Shown here: one piece after another, positions 11,096 to 23,700 of the stretch
How positions within the stretch are numbered: position 1 is the first letter of the stretch
Layout of the letters: the number at the start of each line of letters is the position of its first letter
Assembly: GCA_022419385.1 (NCBI GenBank)
Contig: JAJUBI010000007.1
Location: 2,389,768-2,453,767 of the forward strand
Length of the DNA: 64,000 nucleotides
Reading direction: 5' to 3'
From: Paraconiothyrium sp. Pb-2020
Taxonomy: Eukaryota; Ascomycota; Dothideomycetes; Pleosporales; Didymosphaeriaceae
Notes under the pieces: generated by a model
Databases searched by the model: none
Seen by the model: the letters and a program-made list of their open reading frames with translations, nothing else
What the model was told of the DNA's origin: nothing
Made by a program: the position numbers and the translations under genes

Positions 11096-12202
11096 CTATG
11101 CCTGCGTAGACAGGAACTCCTTGCTGAAAGGGTAGTCAGTGTACCCCTCCGCCTTCATGGGCAGATAGAAGGTATTGCGGTTGTACTGGCTCAACTCGAT
11201 GCCTTTCATCAAACGAAACACAAGATCCGGTGTGCTGATGAAGTAGCGGCCGAAAACAACAACAACGTCCTTGTTGGGGTACTGCTTGTCGACGAGGTCG
11301 TGCGCAGATTTTGGCCTGAAACCTCCCGCAATGAGGACGGGGTTGCGGAAATTGTCTACAAAAGGCTGAAGCTGCTCAGCAGGGTTCGGGTCGATATCGG
11401 CATTACCATCGATGCGAGATTCGACCAGGTGGATGTAAGCAAGGTCGTTAAGCGAATCGAGTTTCTTGATGATGTCGTTGAACTGCGGATGAGGGTTGTC
11501 CATCTTCATGCCCTGGAAGGTGCTGAAAGGGGAAAGACGGATGCCAGTCTTCTTGGCACCAATGGCGTCGACGACAGCTTTGGTGGCCTCGAAGGCGAAG
11601 CGCGAACGGTTGTCTACAGATCCTCCGTAAGAGTCCGTGCGCTGGTTGACCTTGTCCTGGAGGAACTGATCGATGAGGTAACCGTTGGCGCCATGGAGCT
11701 CCACACCGTCGAAGCCGGCTGCAATTGCGTTCTTAGCAGCTTGTGCGTAGTCGCCAATAAACTCGTTGATCTCTTCGATGGTCATCTGTTTCGGTGTCGC
11801 GTAGCCCTCGCCAAGGGGTACAGGGCTGGACGTCTTGATAGTGATGCCTTCCTTTTCAGCCTGCGCGGGGTTCGCAACACGGCCGAGCGCCCACAGCTGA
11901 AGGTAAATAAAGCTGCCCTTCTTATGCACCGCTTCTGTCACTTTGCTCCATGAGTCGATCTGCGCTTGAGTGTAGATTCCCGGCACGTTGGCATATCCAC
12001 CAGCCTGGTGCGAGATCAAAGTGGCTTCTGTAATGAGAAGGGTTCCCCGAGCCGAAGCACGCTGAGCATAGTACTCTGCAACCATGGGGAGGGGCACATG
12101 GTTCTCATCGGCGCGGAACCGAGTTAGCGGGGCCATTGAAACTCGGTTGTTAAGCTGAATGTCACCGAGCTTGAGGGGCTTGAAAAGTCTTGAGCTCGAC
12201 AT
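11096..12202 (-). CDS. old yellow enzyme, NADH:flavin oxidoreductase
   Basis: A single exon encodes 368 residues, close to the usual length for FMN-dependent ene-reductases. The N-terminus (LFKPLKLGDIQLNNRVSMAP) is the conserved first strand of the TIM barrel, followed by APLTRFRA. The substrate-binding pair is His170 and Asn173 in HGANGYLIDQFLQD, with Tyr175 as the candidate proton donor. DSYGGSVDNRSRF and the late phosphate-binding block (ILIAGGF, VVVFGRYFISTPDLV) complete the family pattern. Such enzymes reduce activated C=C bonds of enals, enones or nitro compounds with NADPH and act in oxidative stress or secondary metabolism. No targeting signal is visible, so the cytosol is likely. It is transcribed divergently from the GDSL esterase across a 1.4-kb gap. 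The physiological substrate is unknown. Confidence 0.95.
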   Translation of the reverse strand: MSSSRLFKPLKLGDIQLNNRVSMAPLTRFRADENHVPLPMVAEYYAQRASARGTLLITEATLISHQAGGYANVPGIYTQAQIDSWSKVTEAVHKKGSFIYLQLWALGRVANPAQAEKEGITIKTSSPVPLGEGYATPKQMTIEEINEFIGDYAQAAKNAIAAGFDGVELHGANGYLIDQFLQDKVNQRTDSYGGSVDNRSRFAFEATKAVVDAIGAKKTGIRLSPFSTFQGMKMDNPHPQFNDIIKKLDSLNDLAYIHLVESRIDGNADIDPNPAEQLQPFVDNFRNPVLIAGGFRPKSAHDLVDKQYPNKDVVVVFGRYFISTPDLVFRLMKGIELSQYNRNTFYLPMKAEGYTDYPFSKEFLSTQA

Positions 12203-13574
12203 TGCGGCTGTGGATTGATCTGAACTTCGGGGATGTTCAATCTTGGATGTGAAAGGTGAGCTGTACTGCGAAGGACAGGTTCGCTGTTGATGCTGCAGTC
12301 GTGAACATGATGGGGCAGGCCGAGGACCTAATATACTCCTACTCTGTTTTGGATTTCCCTAGAAAGCCGTACACTAATGCGGCCGATTTCCACCCTAGCG
12401 CATAGATCCGATTTCCAATCGAGTTTCGCCCTGTATCGAAGTGCATGACAGTGATTGTTGCACCTGGTGGGTTCGCAACGCAAAAGCCGAGGGATGACGT
12501 GATCTGCCGGCATTTGTCAGCGGCGAAAATCAGCGCCGACGAGTGGGCATCGGACAGAGTGTAGAAAGTAGATTTGTGATCGCTGCACGACAAGATTCCT
12601 GTTGTACGTGCGAAAGATCCTCTCAGCAACATCCCATGTCATGTGCGCCTTTCGCTGTCGACGCAGTGGGCTGCATTCCATCTTTCACTGGTGTGGCAAC
12701 CTATTCTTATCTGGCTGCAGCGGAAGCGGAAATTTCAGGTTCCGGCTCATGTCGAGAGGTGATGCGGCGAAGGATATGTCCCTGTGCTCGTGTCTTGCAG
12801 CATCTACCGCAATACTCGACGTGTCACGTGCGTTCAACTCCCCCGGGGCCGGGGCCAGCAGCCTGATGACGGAGGTTGTGAGCGAATGTGGTGACGCCCA
12901 TTGAGACTCGCTGGTAGCAGCGAAGTTGCTTAGGTCAATGTATATGTATCATCGCCGTAACGGTCGAGGAGCTTGAGGTGACTATACTTTGTAGGTTTCA
13001 GATATCGTGCTCCTCAAATCCACGCTACCACGTCTTGCTATAGAGAAAGCGCGTCTGTGTACAGGAGTCGAAGCAGGAGCTGCTCGCTAACCTCGGAGGC
13101 ACAGTTGCGTCTTTCCAGTCTAGGTAGCTTCTCTTTTCCTACCGATTCTCTTCCCATCAGCGGTGTTGGATACTACGGGATCCTCATGCCGTGAACATTA
13201 GGACTTGCAACCCCACAGGTGCACTGATAGACCTCATTTGTGCGCCTTTCCTGAAGGAAAGCACATGTCCACCGATCTTCATTATACCTTTGCCTGTAAT
13301 AAAAAGATTGATCGAATTTGAAGTGGGCTTGCGGAAGGACCAAACACTGAAACGAAGCTTGTCATTTCATTGGCGGAGGAATCGCGATGCCCCACTTCGA
13401 GCAATGAAGTACAAACAAGCCTTACGTGTATCTTGAGCCGCGTATTCGTGGACATGGAGCTTCATGATTTTCTCGATAGCATGGAAACCAGCACATCCGC
13501 CGTCAAAACCGTTGTGAAGTGTTCGGCCGTAGGGTAGCGCTTCACACTGGTCCCACTCGTTCTCTGGCATCGCC
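12203..13574. other. divergent promoter region
   Basis: About 1.37 kb between the diverging oxidoreductase and esterase genes. Short frames at 12540-12900 overlap in several frames and lack protein-like composition. I saw no RNA gene or repeat. Confidence 0.4.
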
Positions 13575-14603
13575 ATGGTTTCTTTCTCGCGCACTCTGGC
13601 TCTGGCGGCCGCTTTCAAGGTTCCATTCTCCTCCGCTGCCAACACCCCAAGCGATGATACAAAGTACATGGTCGTGTTCGGCGATTCATACTCGAGCACC
13701 GGTTTCTGGATCACATCTGGTTATCCATCGGCGAGCAAGTATTGCCCAAGTAAGAAGTCGATATGTCTTCGACATGAACACTTCGTACTATCCCTACTTT
13801 TCTGAATCCACTGACTTCGTGCCTGCGCGATTAGGCAATCCCATGGGCAATGGCGGATCTACGACAAGCGGCGGACTGAACTGGGCCGGCGTCGTAACCG
13901 AACAACTCAATTCTTCGCTACTCCTGACCTATGACTTTGCCGTCTACGGCGCCACCGTTGATACATCGCTTGTTCGAGGCAGCACGCCCGACGTTAAGCA
14001 ACAGGTCGGTTACTTCAACCAGTACCTAGCTAGCAAGCCTGATTACGCGCCATGGGCCTCCGACAACCTCCTCGTTGCAATTTGGATCGGTATCAATGAC
14101 CTGGGTAATCCGTTCTGGGATAATATCACTCCACCGACGGATAAGGTACTGGATGAGTACTTCGATCTGGTGCAAAATCTGACGGATTCTGGAGTGAGCC
14201 AATTTGCATTCGTCACTGTACCGCCGTTCCAGAATGCTCCGAGCTTCCTGCAGTCGGATACCACGAGACTGGTGTCGAGCATCTCGTCTTGGAACTCCGC
14301 ATTGAAGACCAGAATGACTACATTTACGAGCGCGAACAGCGGTGTAACGGCACGGATCGTTGAGACGGAGAAGTCTTTCACTACGGCCTTAGAAAATCCA
14401 TCAAAGTATGGTGCCACGGATGCGAAGTGTTCGAATGCCGACGGCACTACCTGCTTGGTAAGTTGGTCTTTTTGTGAGCCTACTCGAACCGTAGTGGTTT
14501 GCTGACATGCTCACAGTGGTACGACGGATACCACGCCGGACAGGCCATTCACAAGCTTGTTGCCCAAGCCTTCGTGGACGCACTCGCTGGGCCATTCTTC
14601 TAA
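13575..14603 (+). CDS. GDSL/SGNH acetylesterase (CE16-like), secreted
   Basis: Three exons (13575-13749, 13835-14457, 14517-14603; introns of 85 and 59 nt) give 294 residues. A signal peptide occupies about residues 1-21. The SGNH blocks are in order: VVFGDSYSSTG (nucleophilic Ser), YGATVD, WIGINDLGN (Gly/Asn of the oxyanion site), and DGYHAGQAIH with the Asp-x-x-His pair encoded in the last exon. This arrangement and the TTSGGLNWAG segment match fungal CE16 esterases, which remove acetyl groups from hemicellulose oligosaccharides outside the cell. Splicing is required: without the last exon the protein would lack the catalytic histidine. Protein similarity supports both intron calls. Exact substrate is inferred from the family only. 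Confidence 0.9.
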
Positions 14604-15328
14604 GACATCGGAGATGGCCGTGAATAAACTACCTTCCAAGGTTGCTCCAGGAACCTACACTTTGTGTGCATACTATTTCACTGTCACTATGATCTTGCCT
14701 TATAAAAAAATGCAAACCTTATCGCACTTTCGCTCGTACAGATGGAAGCTCACTACAGGTATCAGCTCGGGAAGAGCAGCAATCCTGATTTTCGTTTCTC
14801 GAATGCTCTTCCAGAGTGGGCTGAACTTGGACAATCTCCGGACAAGATCTGGTATCTTCTGGCGACATCATGACCATGAGACCAGCAACAACGAATGGGA
14901 ATGTGGGTGGGAAGTCACGAATGATCGACACTAGAAGAATTGCCGATAGCCGAATTTGATCGCACTACCACTGTAGCCAGCACACCATTTCACCCGCCTA
15001 TCCGTACCCAGCGAATGCTATCACATCCTCATCCCTAAAACCAAGTATCTCTCATTGGACGATCTTTTCGCTGGCTCGTAAAGATTGTCTTCCAGCCGGC
15101 GAATGCGCAAGGCAAGCACGTCCGGCGACGTCATACTCCGCTAGTCTTGCAATCGCATCCTGGTCCTGTCAAAGGGCTGCGTGATTCAGGTAACGCAACC
15201 TAGATGCCCTCATCTACACTATCCTTATATTTTCCTTTTTCCTTCTATCTCCTGTCACCGTTCGCGTGGAGGAAAGTTCCACCCCCACGGCCCGTATCGT
15301 GACTTTGCGGGGTCGACATCCCATCGCC
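14604..15328. other. intergenic, upstream of the TDT transporter
   Basis: About 725 bases with no gene seen. A pyrimidine-rich tract at about 15219-15250 shortly before the next start is typical of a fungal promoter or leader. Confidence 0.4.
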
Positions 15329-17033
15329 ATGAACGCTGCGATCGCAGACCAAAAACCACAAAGTCCATCACGCCGGTCTTCGATAGAGTCTACATCTAGT
15401 GCTGCAGAAAGGCTGAGATGGCGCAATCATCCTGAAGTCACGTCCCCGGGTCTTGATCGCAGCAATCCGTTTGAAGACGGTCACGTACTGTCGCACAATT
15501 TCGTCCCTTCGAGCTCAAATAATGATGGTTTCGGAGACGGGGATGATGGACAAGATGGCGATGCAGAGAAGCGCGTTCAAGGGCAAGGGGAAACAGCGCG
15601 AACGAAGAAAACTAAAAACGACGCGGGCGACATGGGAGTCTTGCAGGGAGCCGTGAAGGAGTCGGATGAGCGACGAAATCTAGGTTGGAGAGAGAGGATA
15701 CGACATTTCACATGGACATGGTTCTGTATGACTATGGCTACTGGTGGTATCGCAAACGTACTATACACTGGTATGTCTTTTCCAGATTGACCTATGAGCA
15801 CAACACTCGGCTTACAGGGTCACAGTACCCTTCCGTTTCCACGGCATCTACGCCCTGGGCTGCATCTTCTTCATTCTGAACATTGTCCTCTTCCTCTTCA
15901 ACGTCATCACGATCTCTCTTCGCTTCTACTGGTTCCCCAAAACATTCAAAGCCTCCTTCCTCCACCCTACAGAAAGCCTTTTCATCCCCGCGGCAATCAT
16001 CAGTTTTGGCACCATCTTGATCAACATCAGCCAATACGGCGTCGATCAAACGGGAGTTTGGCTTAAAAAAACCATGTTGTTCCTCTTCTGGATAGACTGC
16101 GGTCTTGCGATCTCTTTCTCCATTGGCATTTACCTCATCATGTGGTCCACACAAACTTTCACCATCTCTCAGATGACACCTGTGTGGATTTTTCCTGCGT
16201 ATCCGTTGCTAATTATCGGCCCGCATGCTGGAAATCTCGCTCCAAAGATTTCAGATCCTAATCGCGCGCTGCTGGTCATCCTGTCTGGCTATGTCATCCA
16301 AGGCATTGGTTTCCTCGTTTCTCTAATGATCTACTCCGCCTTCATATACCGTCTTATGACGCAAAAGCTGCCTAGGGAGTCGCTGCGACCAGGTATGTTC
16401 ATCAGCGTCGGGCCCTCCGGCTTCACCATCTCCGGCATTGTCACCATGGGACAAGCGCTACCCGCAGTCGTGCCCGAGGATTTCATGGGCAAGGGCATGG
16501 GTGAACTAGCGGGCAAGGTCGGCATGATTGTCGCCAACTTCATGGGATTGTGGCTCTGGGGTCTTGCCTTATGGTTCTTCCTCGTAAGCGTGGGAGCGCA
16601 TTATAGCTGCGTGCGCAGAGGCAAGATGGACTTTGCCATGACGTGGTACTCGTTCATCTTTCCGAATACGGCGCTCACAACAGCAACGTTTGCGATTGCG
16701 AAGGCGTTAGATGGGAATAAGCCGATTCAATATGTAGGGTGCGCGATGACGATCCTGGTGATATTGACGTGGCTCGTGGTGTTTGGCATGATGTTCCGTG
16801 CTATAAAGATCCACCAGATCTTGTGGCCGCAGAAGCAGGAAGACCGTACAGAGGGTGGTTGGAAGCAGCAGAGTGCGGAAGAGCAGCGTAGAAGGAGGTA
16901 TGAAGGCGGGCTGGACGGCTCAGAGGAAGGTAGGAGCCGCGGCTGGAGTATGGTCAGAACCTTGAGCAGGCGTGGAAGGCCAGAGGGTGATGCGAGGAAA
17001 AGGGGTTGGAGTTTCAGAACAGACCCAAATTGA
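15329..17033 (+). CDS. TDT-family malate/sulfite transporter
   Basis: Two exons (15329-15770, 15826-17033; 55-nt intron) join in phase to 549 residues. Residues 1 to about 115 are hydrophilic, Ser/Asp/Gln-rich and likely disordered. The membrane domain begins with FTWTWFCMTMATGGIANVLY, whose Thr-Gly-Gly stretch and following VPFRFHGIYALG segment (split by the intron) are hallmarks of the Tellurite-resistance/Dicarboxylate Transporter family (yeast Mae1 malate permease, Ssu1 sulfite pump). About ten helices follow, including FISVGPSGFT. The tail is Arg/Glu-rich and cytosolic. The family moves dicarboxylates or sulfite across the plasma membrane; which one applies here cannot be decided by eye. 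The splice acceptor was chosen at 15825 because it restores TVPFRF; a nearer AG at 15817 would not. Confidence 0.9.
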
Positions 17034-18118
17034 AGAACCTGAATACATCTGTTCTTAGCCCTCTAACTTATGCTGACTGTTATAAAGGTGGAACATGAGT
17101 GCCGCTTGAGTACCTAAAAGCTCGGGGCGACCATCGGTGCAACGAAACAAAACGCAGTCCTCTGGAAGTGGATTCCCCGGTCTGTATTTGAAGGCCCAGC
17201 GAACCTTAGCACTAGACGGTCTACCCGCTGCTTTCTACCCAACTTCTGCCCAGTCACCGTCTATGTCAACCTATATCTTGAATGAGGACCCTTGCATAGG
17301 AGACACCGGAATTTGAGCAAGTAACATTGTGACTATCATTTCGGTACGTACACAACCAAAACCGAACACATCGCATATATCTGATCTCGAGTTACAGCTC
17401 TTATACTCGGCAACCTCAGGTGCACTATATTCTCGTATATAGTACGCTGCATGGCCTGGCGCTGTGACCTCGAGCACAGATATCAAGAGAATAGCCAAAG
17501 TTTGTACAGGGAACGTCCTGTTGAAGAATACCTAAGGTATTATATGTTTTGGTGTCCGTTCGCCGAATAGTCTGTTTGTGCATGACCGGATCGATGCTGG
17601 ATGGGCCTGCCACCGCTGCGGCCAATTTACCAAATCCATATTCGCTGTTGTAGTTTCAGAGAATTTACCTAAGCCTGGTGCAGAAGTCGAACATCGAGTC
17701 GGCCGGTGTAAGGGGCTCATTTGCTACTCTTGCCGAGTCAACCCCTGCGCTATTCGGCAGGATTCGTCTTGTTTCGCTAGGTTCTTTTGGATCGGGTCTT
17801 GTGTTATGGAATCGGTGCTTTATTGTCTGACTTTACGCAGGACTTTGTCTTCGCGCGTGGTTGCTTCTTCAAAAAACTAGCCGCGCTCGAGGAGCTGTTG
17901 AAAGTGGTGCCCAATGCAGTGGAATAGACAGAGAGAAGATATAGATAACGCACAAGAGCAGGTAGGGCAGGCTGAAGCTGAGCGCATGCACGTCGGGGGC
18001 CAAGCATCCCTGACTATGCTCCGATTGAATGGATCGAAACGCAGTAGGGCGACGAGGAAAGAGTACATCAGTAGGGATATACTTCAGTGTGTAGCTCATG
18101 GAAAGATACTTCAACCAC
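17034..18118. other. convergent intergenic region
   Basis: About 1.1 kb between convergent stops. Open frames near 17580-18110 on both strands overlap each other and have no recognisable protein features. Confidence 0.4.
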
Positions 18119-19519
18119 CTAGGTGAGCGGGCCCTTCTTAATCAGCGGCACCTCACTCGCGGCACTACTCACGCTTCTCCGCCACTCCTGCCTCGGCAAT
18201 TCTCCTCTCCCCCTTGGCTCGTCTGCCTCTATTTCCTTCATCTCATCCCCATTCAAAACAACTCTCACACCACCCACATCCTTGACCCCTCTCCCCACCA
18301 CCACCGCCTCAGTACTTCCCAGCTGTGGCCTTGAGACAGAACTCGCCGCCACCGATGGAACAGAAGTGGGTCGAGGAGCTGAGATGACGATTTCCCGCAC
18401 CTTGCCTCGAGATCTAGCGCGGTAGAAGAACACTGCACCGACAACGAGAAAAAGACCGAGGATGGCAGAAGCTGTGATGATGCCGATCTTGGCGCCGATT
18501 GTGAAGTCGTCGCCTGGATCCTCTTCATCCGCACCCTCAGAAGGCTTTGGAACACTGTCTGTGCCCTTCGATGGTGCAGGGCTTGCCGATGCAACATCCG
18601 CATTCTTCGCTTCAGACGTGCAATCGTACTTTGCCTTCAATTCCTGCTCGTCTAGCTGATCGCAAAACTCTTGAATGTTGTTGGTTGATTCGATCGTCAA
18701 CCCTCCACCAATGTTCTTTAGCACAGGCATCGAAACATTATCATATGTCCCGCTAAGCAGCATATTCCCCTCCACACTTTCTAACTTGTCGAACGTTAAA
18801 CCCTTCAGCGCGTCGTTGCCCTCCAACGTAAAGTTTCCTTTCACGTCCTGGATGGAGAAAACATCCACCTTCTCCAAGGCAGGGTTTCCATTAATCTTCA
18901 CAGCTCCTTCAATTACTTCCCATGGCAGGGTCACCTCCACGAGATTCTCATTACTTGAGATGTTCAGCGAGGCTGCGACCGGCCATCTAAGCCAATCTAT
19001 GCTCTGCAGACTCGTGTTGGACACCTTCACTATACTCTGCGGTCCCAAACCGAAGCTACAATCCTCAAGGGCCGGGAGATTCTCCAGCTGTAGGGTGTTC
19101 AGGGTGTTGAGCGCGGAGAAGTTGAGGGATGCGAGATCGGGCAGGCCACTAAGCTTAATGTTATCGATCGACTGGAGAGAAGAGGACGATATCGAACGCA
19201 GAGTCTTGGCGGATGTGACTTGGAGCGTGTGTAGAGATTTTGGGCCGTTGAGCTGGATGTCCCGGGGAGCGGAGTCGGAGATGGTGATGCGTCCGGTGAC
19301 GCTGGTGCATTTGTTGAATTCCACAACGTCTGAGGGTGACGAGATTGTGAAGCCGTTTGGGTCTTTGCAATCTGTGAGGTATAAATTATGTGCTCATTGT
19401 GATCATTAAGCACCATCGTGGAGACAGGTAGAGGCAAAGACTGACGTACCCACAGCACGAGCTCCCAAGAAGTATACTTGAAAGACCCACCAGACTGAGA
19501 GAAAACCCGCTGGCCTCAT
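18119..19519 (-). CDS. Ecm33/Sps2-like protein with membrane anchor
   Basis: Two exons (19519-19450 and 19371-18119; 78-nt intron) give 440 residues. Exon 1 encodes a signal peptide ending near GARAV, and splicing completes the first Cys block (AVDCKDPNGFTISS). Residues to about 260 are repeated LRR-like beta-strand units (SLQSIDNIKLSGLPDLASL, LTIESTNNI) as in the receptor-L-domain wall proteins Ecm33 and Sps2. They end in the conserved paired-Cys tail (EFCDQLDEQELKAKYDC). A Ser/Pro/Asp-rich stalk follows, then a transmembrane helix at about residues 313-335 (GIITASAILGLFLVVGAVF), an Arg-rich stop-transfer sequence and a cytosolic tail of about 100 residues. Yeast Ecm33 has a GPI anchor instead, so this is a transmembrane variant that could signal or link wall and cytoplasm. 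Role in wall integrity is inferred. Confidence 0.87.
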
Positions 19520-20728
19520 GTCTAAATATGCATAACAAAAGAATGACTGTGGTGAGAAGTAAAAGAACGGCTTATTCGCCAATGTCGACCTAGGGGAACA
19601 TGAGTGCAACGGCAGAATCAGCGTAAGCAGCATCGCACGCGCAACGCGGGGCAGGCGACCTATTTTGCAGCCCGCCACGCAGTCTTCACGCGTCACCGAA
19701 AACAATATTCATTTGTTTCAAGGTGTCACTAGCCAATGACCGAGACCTTGGGTTGCATGCCCGATATTCTCGACTTCCTGTTCGGGCGATAGATGAGGTT
19801 ACTCCGCCACGCCCGAACTCCGTCCGCATATTCCCTGCAATACCAATATCTTATATCTTACACAGATGAATGATGTCGACTGTGGGCTTCGTTGATGGAA
19901 CAATGAGGCTGCAATTTGCAACATATTGGCGAGGGGCGATGGAAGAGTTCCGGTATGTCGGCGTGTACTTTCGCGTACCTCAGTCACGTTAGGCACTGTA
20001 GGCGCCGACGCGATTCAAGATCTATCAGCCTGCTATAGATTGCTAGACCGTCCGCGTCGTCGGTCCGTTGTTGCCATTGTTAAGCACGAGAAGGCGTCCT
20101 GCACGTTTCCGTCTCCTATCTTGCGTTTAGCGCTACTGCACTGTTTCATCATGGGGCCATTCTTCGAGTTTTCTAGAAGCTGTATAATGCGAACCCCCCC
20201 GGCTCTGCCGTCGGGCACTATTTTAGTAGGGAATAGAGTACACAATCCTTCGTTATGTGGTCAGGTGGTCAGCAGCGCTACTCTCGTTTCATCCCTATAG
20301 CGCGAATCACCGCGTACGAACGAGGCAGACAGCTGGGAGTGTTTCGTGCAATCGATCTAATATGTCACCCTAGAGCATGGTAGACGATCAATTTCTACAC
20401 AACTACTGAAGGGTATCACCTCACTGCATGGAGTCCCGTGCCTCGACGATCTATCGGCGAGGCATGATCTAGGCTCCCACCTATAACAAGTTCGCTCGAG
20501 TATGGAAGAACATGCATATGGTGGGCTCATGTACACCAGGCTCTCCGGCCACATCGGTCATAGTCCGTTCGAATCCATCTCCGTGATCGTAAGCACGATC
20601 ATACTCTAGCACAATCACGAGCTCCACGCGAAAGCCTGCAAAATGTCAGCGTACAAAGGCAATCACAATTGACATGCATGCGCTGTACCTCAGGAAATTC
20701 GTCCAGAATGATTGCGTCTTTCGTCTGG
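19520..20728. other. intergenic between two minus-strand genes
   Basis: About 1.2 kb holding the promoter of the Ecm33-like gene and the 3' end of the next gene. No RNA gene, repeat or credible ORF was seen. Confidence 0.4.
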
Positions 20729-23700
20729 TTACTCACTGTCCGAATCAGAAGTGGACTCATCTTCGGAGGATATTAATATGGTCTCCTGCGAGGGTTCGTC
20801 ATCTGGTTCAGTCTCGTACTCGGTAACCTCGCCAAGCTCGCTGTCGTTGAGCCCTTCGTTACCACTCGTCTTGGGGACAAGAGGCGGGGAGGAGGCGAAT
20901 GAGAAAAGACTCGCACGGTTTCGGCCATGTCGCACAGGACTTTTACCCTCAGCTTCAGGCATATCTTTCTGTTTGCTCTTTGGTTTTCCCCTACCTTTGG
21001 CCTTGGAAACTGCCTCTTTGGAAGGCTCTAGCTCCACCGAGTTCGCTTGAGCGGCCAACTTCGCATCTATGTGAGCATCGGTAGCTTTTATAGCAAGTGT
21101 GAGGGCCTCTTCATTTGCACCACCCTCCAAGTGCTCGTGGCCTTCGTTGATTAGCTCCCAGTACTTCTTCGAGCAGAATTGGTTATGAGTTGCAACTTGT
21201 TTTGCCTTCTTGCTCTTCTTCGCCAACTTGTAAGGCGGACGGGGCTTCCATTTGACTAGATCTGGAGCTTCTTGTCGCGCAATTGAGCCAGCGGGAAGAT
21301 AGAAGTCCATTTCAGGGTGCTTTCCGGGGCCAGATCTACACGATCCACAGCCGGGGCATGACCTCACATCACCAGCGAGATAATAGCGTCCAAGTGCATG
21401 GTTGATGTCACAACGCCAAGCAAATTCATCGCAGCGGAATTGCTTCTTCCAGTATGCACCTACTGGGAGCTCTTGTCCATGCTCCATTGTCTTTGAGCCG
21501 CTGGAATGAGGGCCCAGGTCGACAGGCTCAGGTGTCGGCTCAGGCGTCGGCTCCTTCTTCTCTCTTTTCTCCTCTTTCGCTAGCAAGTACGCTTCTACGG
21601 CTATAATGCCCTGTTTTAATGCCTCATCTGCAGTCGCGCCAGTGTTGATAGCTTCCCAGTATGCGTCTTTGGCAATGCTGTTGTGCGATAGATGCTTGCT
21701 GCGCCTGGGCTTTTCTTGCGGCCTTCCGGGCTTCCAGGTGATGCCTGGCGCAGGCTGAAAGAAATGCGAACGGGAGGGCAGATAGAAGTCCATCACTTTT
21801 CGCTTCGGGTTTTCACTCAAAGCAGTAAAGCAGCCGGGACAGTTCTTTCTGTCGCCTGCATTATAGTAATAGCCCATGGGGTGTTTAATGCCACACCGCC
21901 ATGCAGGTTGTTCCTGCTCAGAAACTCTCTCAAAGTATGCATTCGGAGGGAGCCGCTGGTGATTTTCGAGCGTTTTGGAAGTGCCATGATAGGCATCTGC
22001 ATGTGCCGGGTCGCTGCTTGACGAGGAAATCGTACCAAGGTTTTGCTTAGAGGCCTTCTGCGCAGTGTTTAGATCGTTGGGTTGTTTTACATTTTGCGTG
22101 CTCTTCCGTCGTTTGCTTGGTCCACTAGTAGAAGCTTCCTTGTTTGGTCGCTTAGGGCGGGTGGACTCGTTCGTAGATATCGCCCTCTTACTCTCTCGCC
22201 GCAAGACGAGCTCAGGCCGTGGATCAGCATTGTCGTTCCCGAGCCGTCCAGGCGGTGGGCCGGCCTTGTGCAGACTACCCGGAGCTGGTATCAATTGCGA
22301 TTCCAGAGCAGACGGATCAACAAAGTCAGCTATTCTTCGAAGTCCTGGTGCAAGACGCTTCAGATCACCTTGCATAATGGCTCGTTCGATGTAACCGTCG
22401 AAGTCCAGTGGCGTCTCTCGTTGCTGCTGCGTTCTTGGCCATCTCTCCGCTAATCGTTGCTTGTGGTCCTCAATCAGCGCCATTTTCCATAATGGTTCCA
22501 TCGTGCCAGGGGCCTCGCTCTGCGTATTCTCTGGCAAGGCACATAAACTTGATTCTTGCACAAGTACACCGGGCCTATGTGCAGCCACGAGACTCTCAAG
22601 ACAATTGGGCGTATTAGCCTGAAAATGGATGGTACATACCGAATTGGTTTCAGTACCATCGCCCATGTACGTCTTCCAGCCAGGAGTCGTGAAGATATCG
22701 TCATTACCATCGAGTGCACCACTCTCATTTGTTTGTGTACCAGGAGCACCCGAATTGCCCCTAGCAGACGTATCGGAAACTAGCGCATCTTGAAGGATGC
22801 CATGTGGGCCAGCAGGGCCAGCAGGACTTTCGTTGACGCCGTAATTGCCAAACCCCTGAAGCCAATCCTTGCGAAGCACGTTGATGTCTTGGCGCGGCAC
22901 GGCGCCGGGCAAGTGGCAAGTCTTCGACTTCTTCGTGCGGGGATGGTGTTTTATTTTATTGTGGGCTGCGTGTGTCGCGCTTCCATCATAAAAGAGCGAT
23001 GCATGTCCAGTGACGTCGTCGATCTCCACGAAAGGCGATGCATCAGCGTCGACCGGATACTCCGGCGCGCTATACCGCACCATAGAAGGATGACTGAAAG
23101 CTCTGTGCCAAGACGGGCTCATCAGACCAACAATAGAGAGTGTGTTACCGGGCAGGAAGTCAGCAAAGGATTTTTCGTTGAACTGCTTGAAGTCCCAGAA
23201 CGGTATTGTCTCTCTGTCGTCGTTCGCCATGAATTCAATTATGCGCGAATGAGTGTTATGGATCATCTTAGTAGCTAGCTTGTCCACGTTGTCCAAGACA
23301 GATCTGAGGTAATGATGTATGTTCTGGTCAGTGTCGAAGTCGGTAGACGAGCAGACCTGAAGCTGACTGGGATGCAGAGCGTGGGCCACGAAATTTCTGA
23401 TGAATGTCGCCTCGTAGACTTTTTGGCTACCTTGGTACAAGACGAAATTGGAGTAATCTTGCCGCGTGGGCTTCCGAAATTTGAGATCTATACCCATTCT
23501 GGGTTGTGAATTGTGATTGATGGCAGGCTTGGATTGTGCATCACTGTTCAAATCTGCAGAGTATAAGCATGTGGTCGAATATCCCTACCAAGAGTTAGCT
23601 TACGAGGAGCGAAAGGTTCTTCGATAGGGTTATTAATTTGCTGCTGAGCGACGTTGGTAGAAGTGTAGCCTCCCTGGAACATGGGCTCAGGCACATCGAA

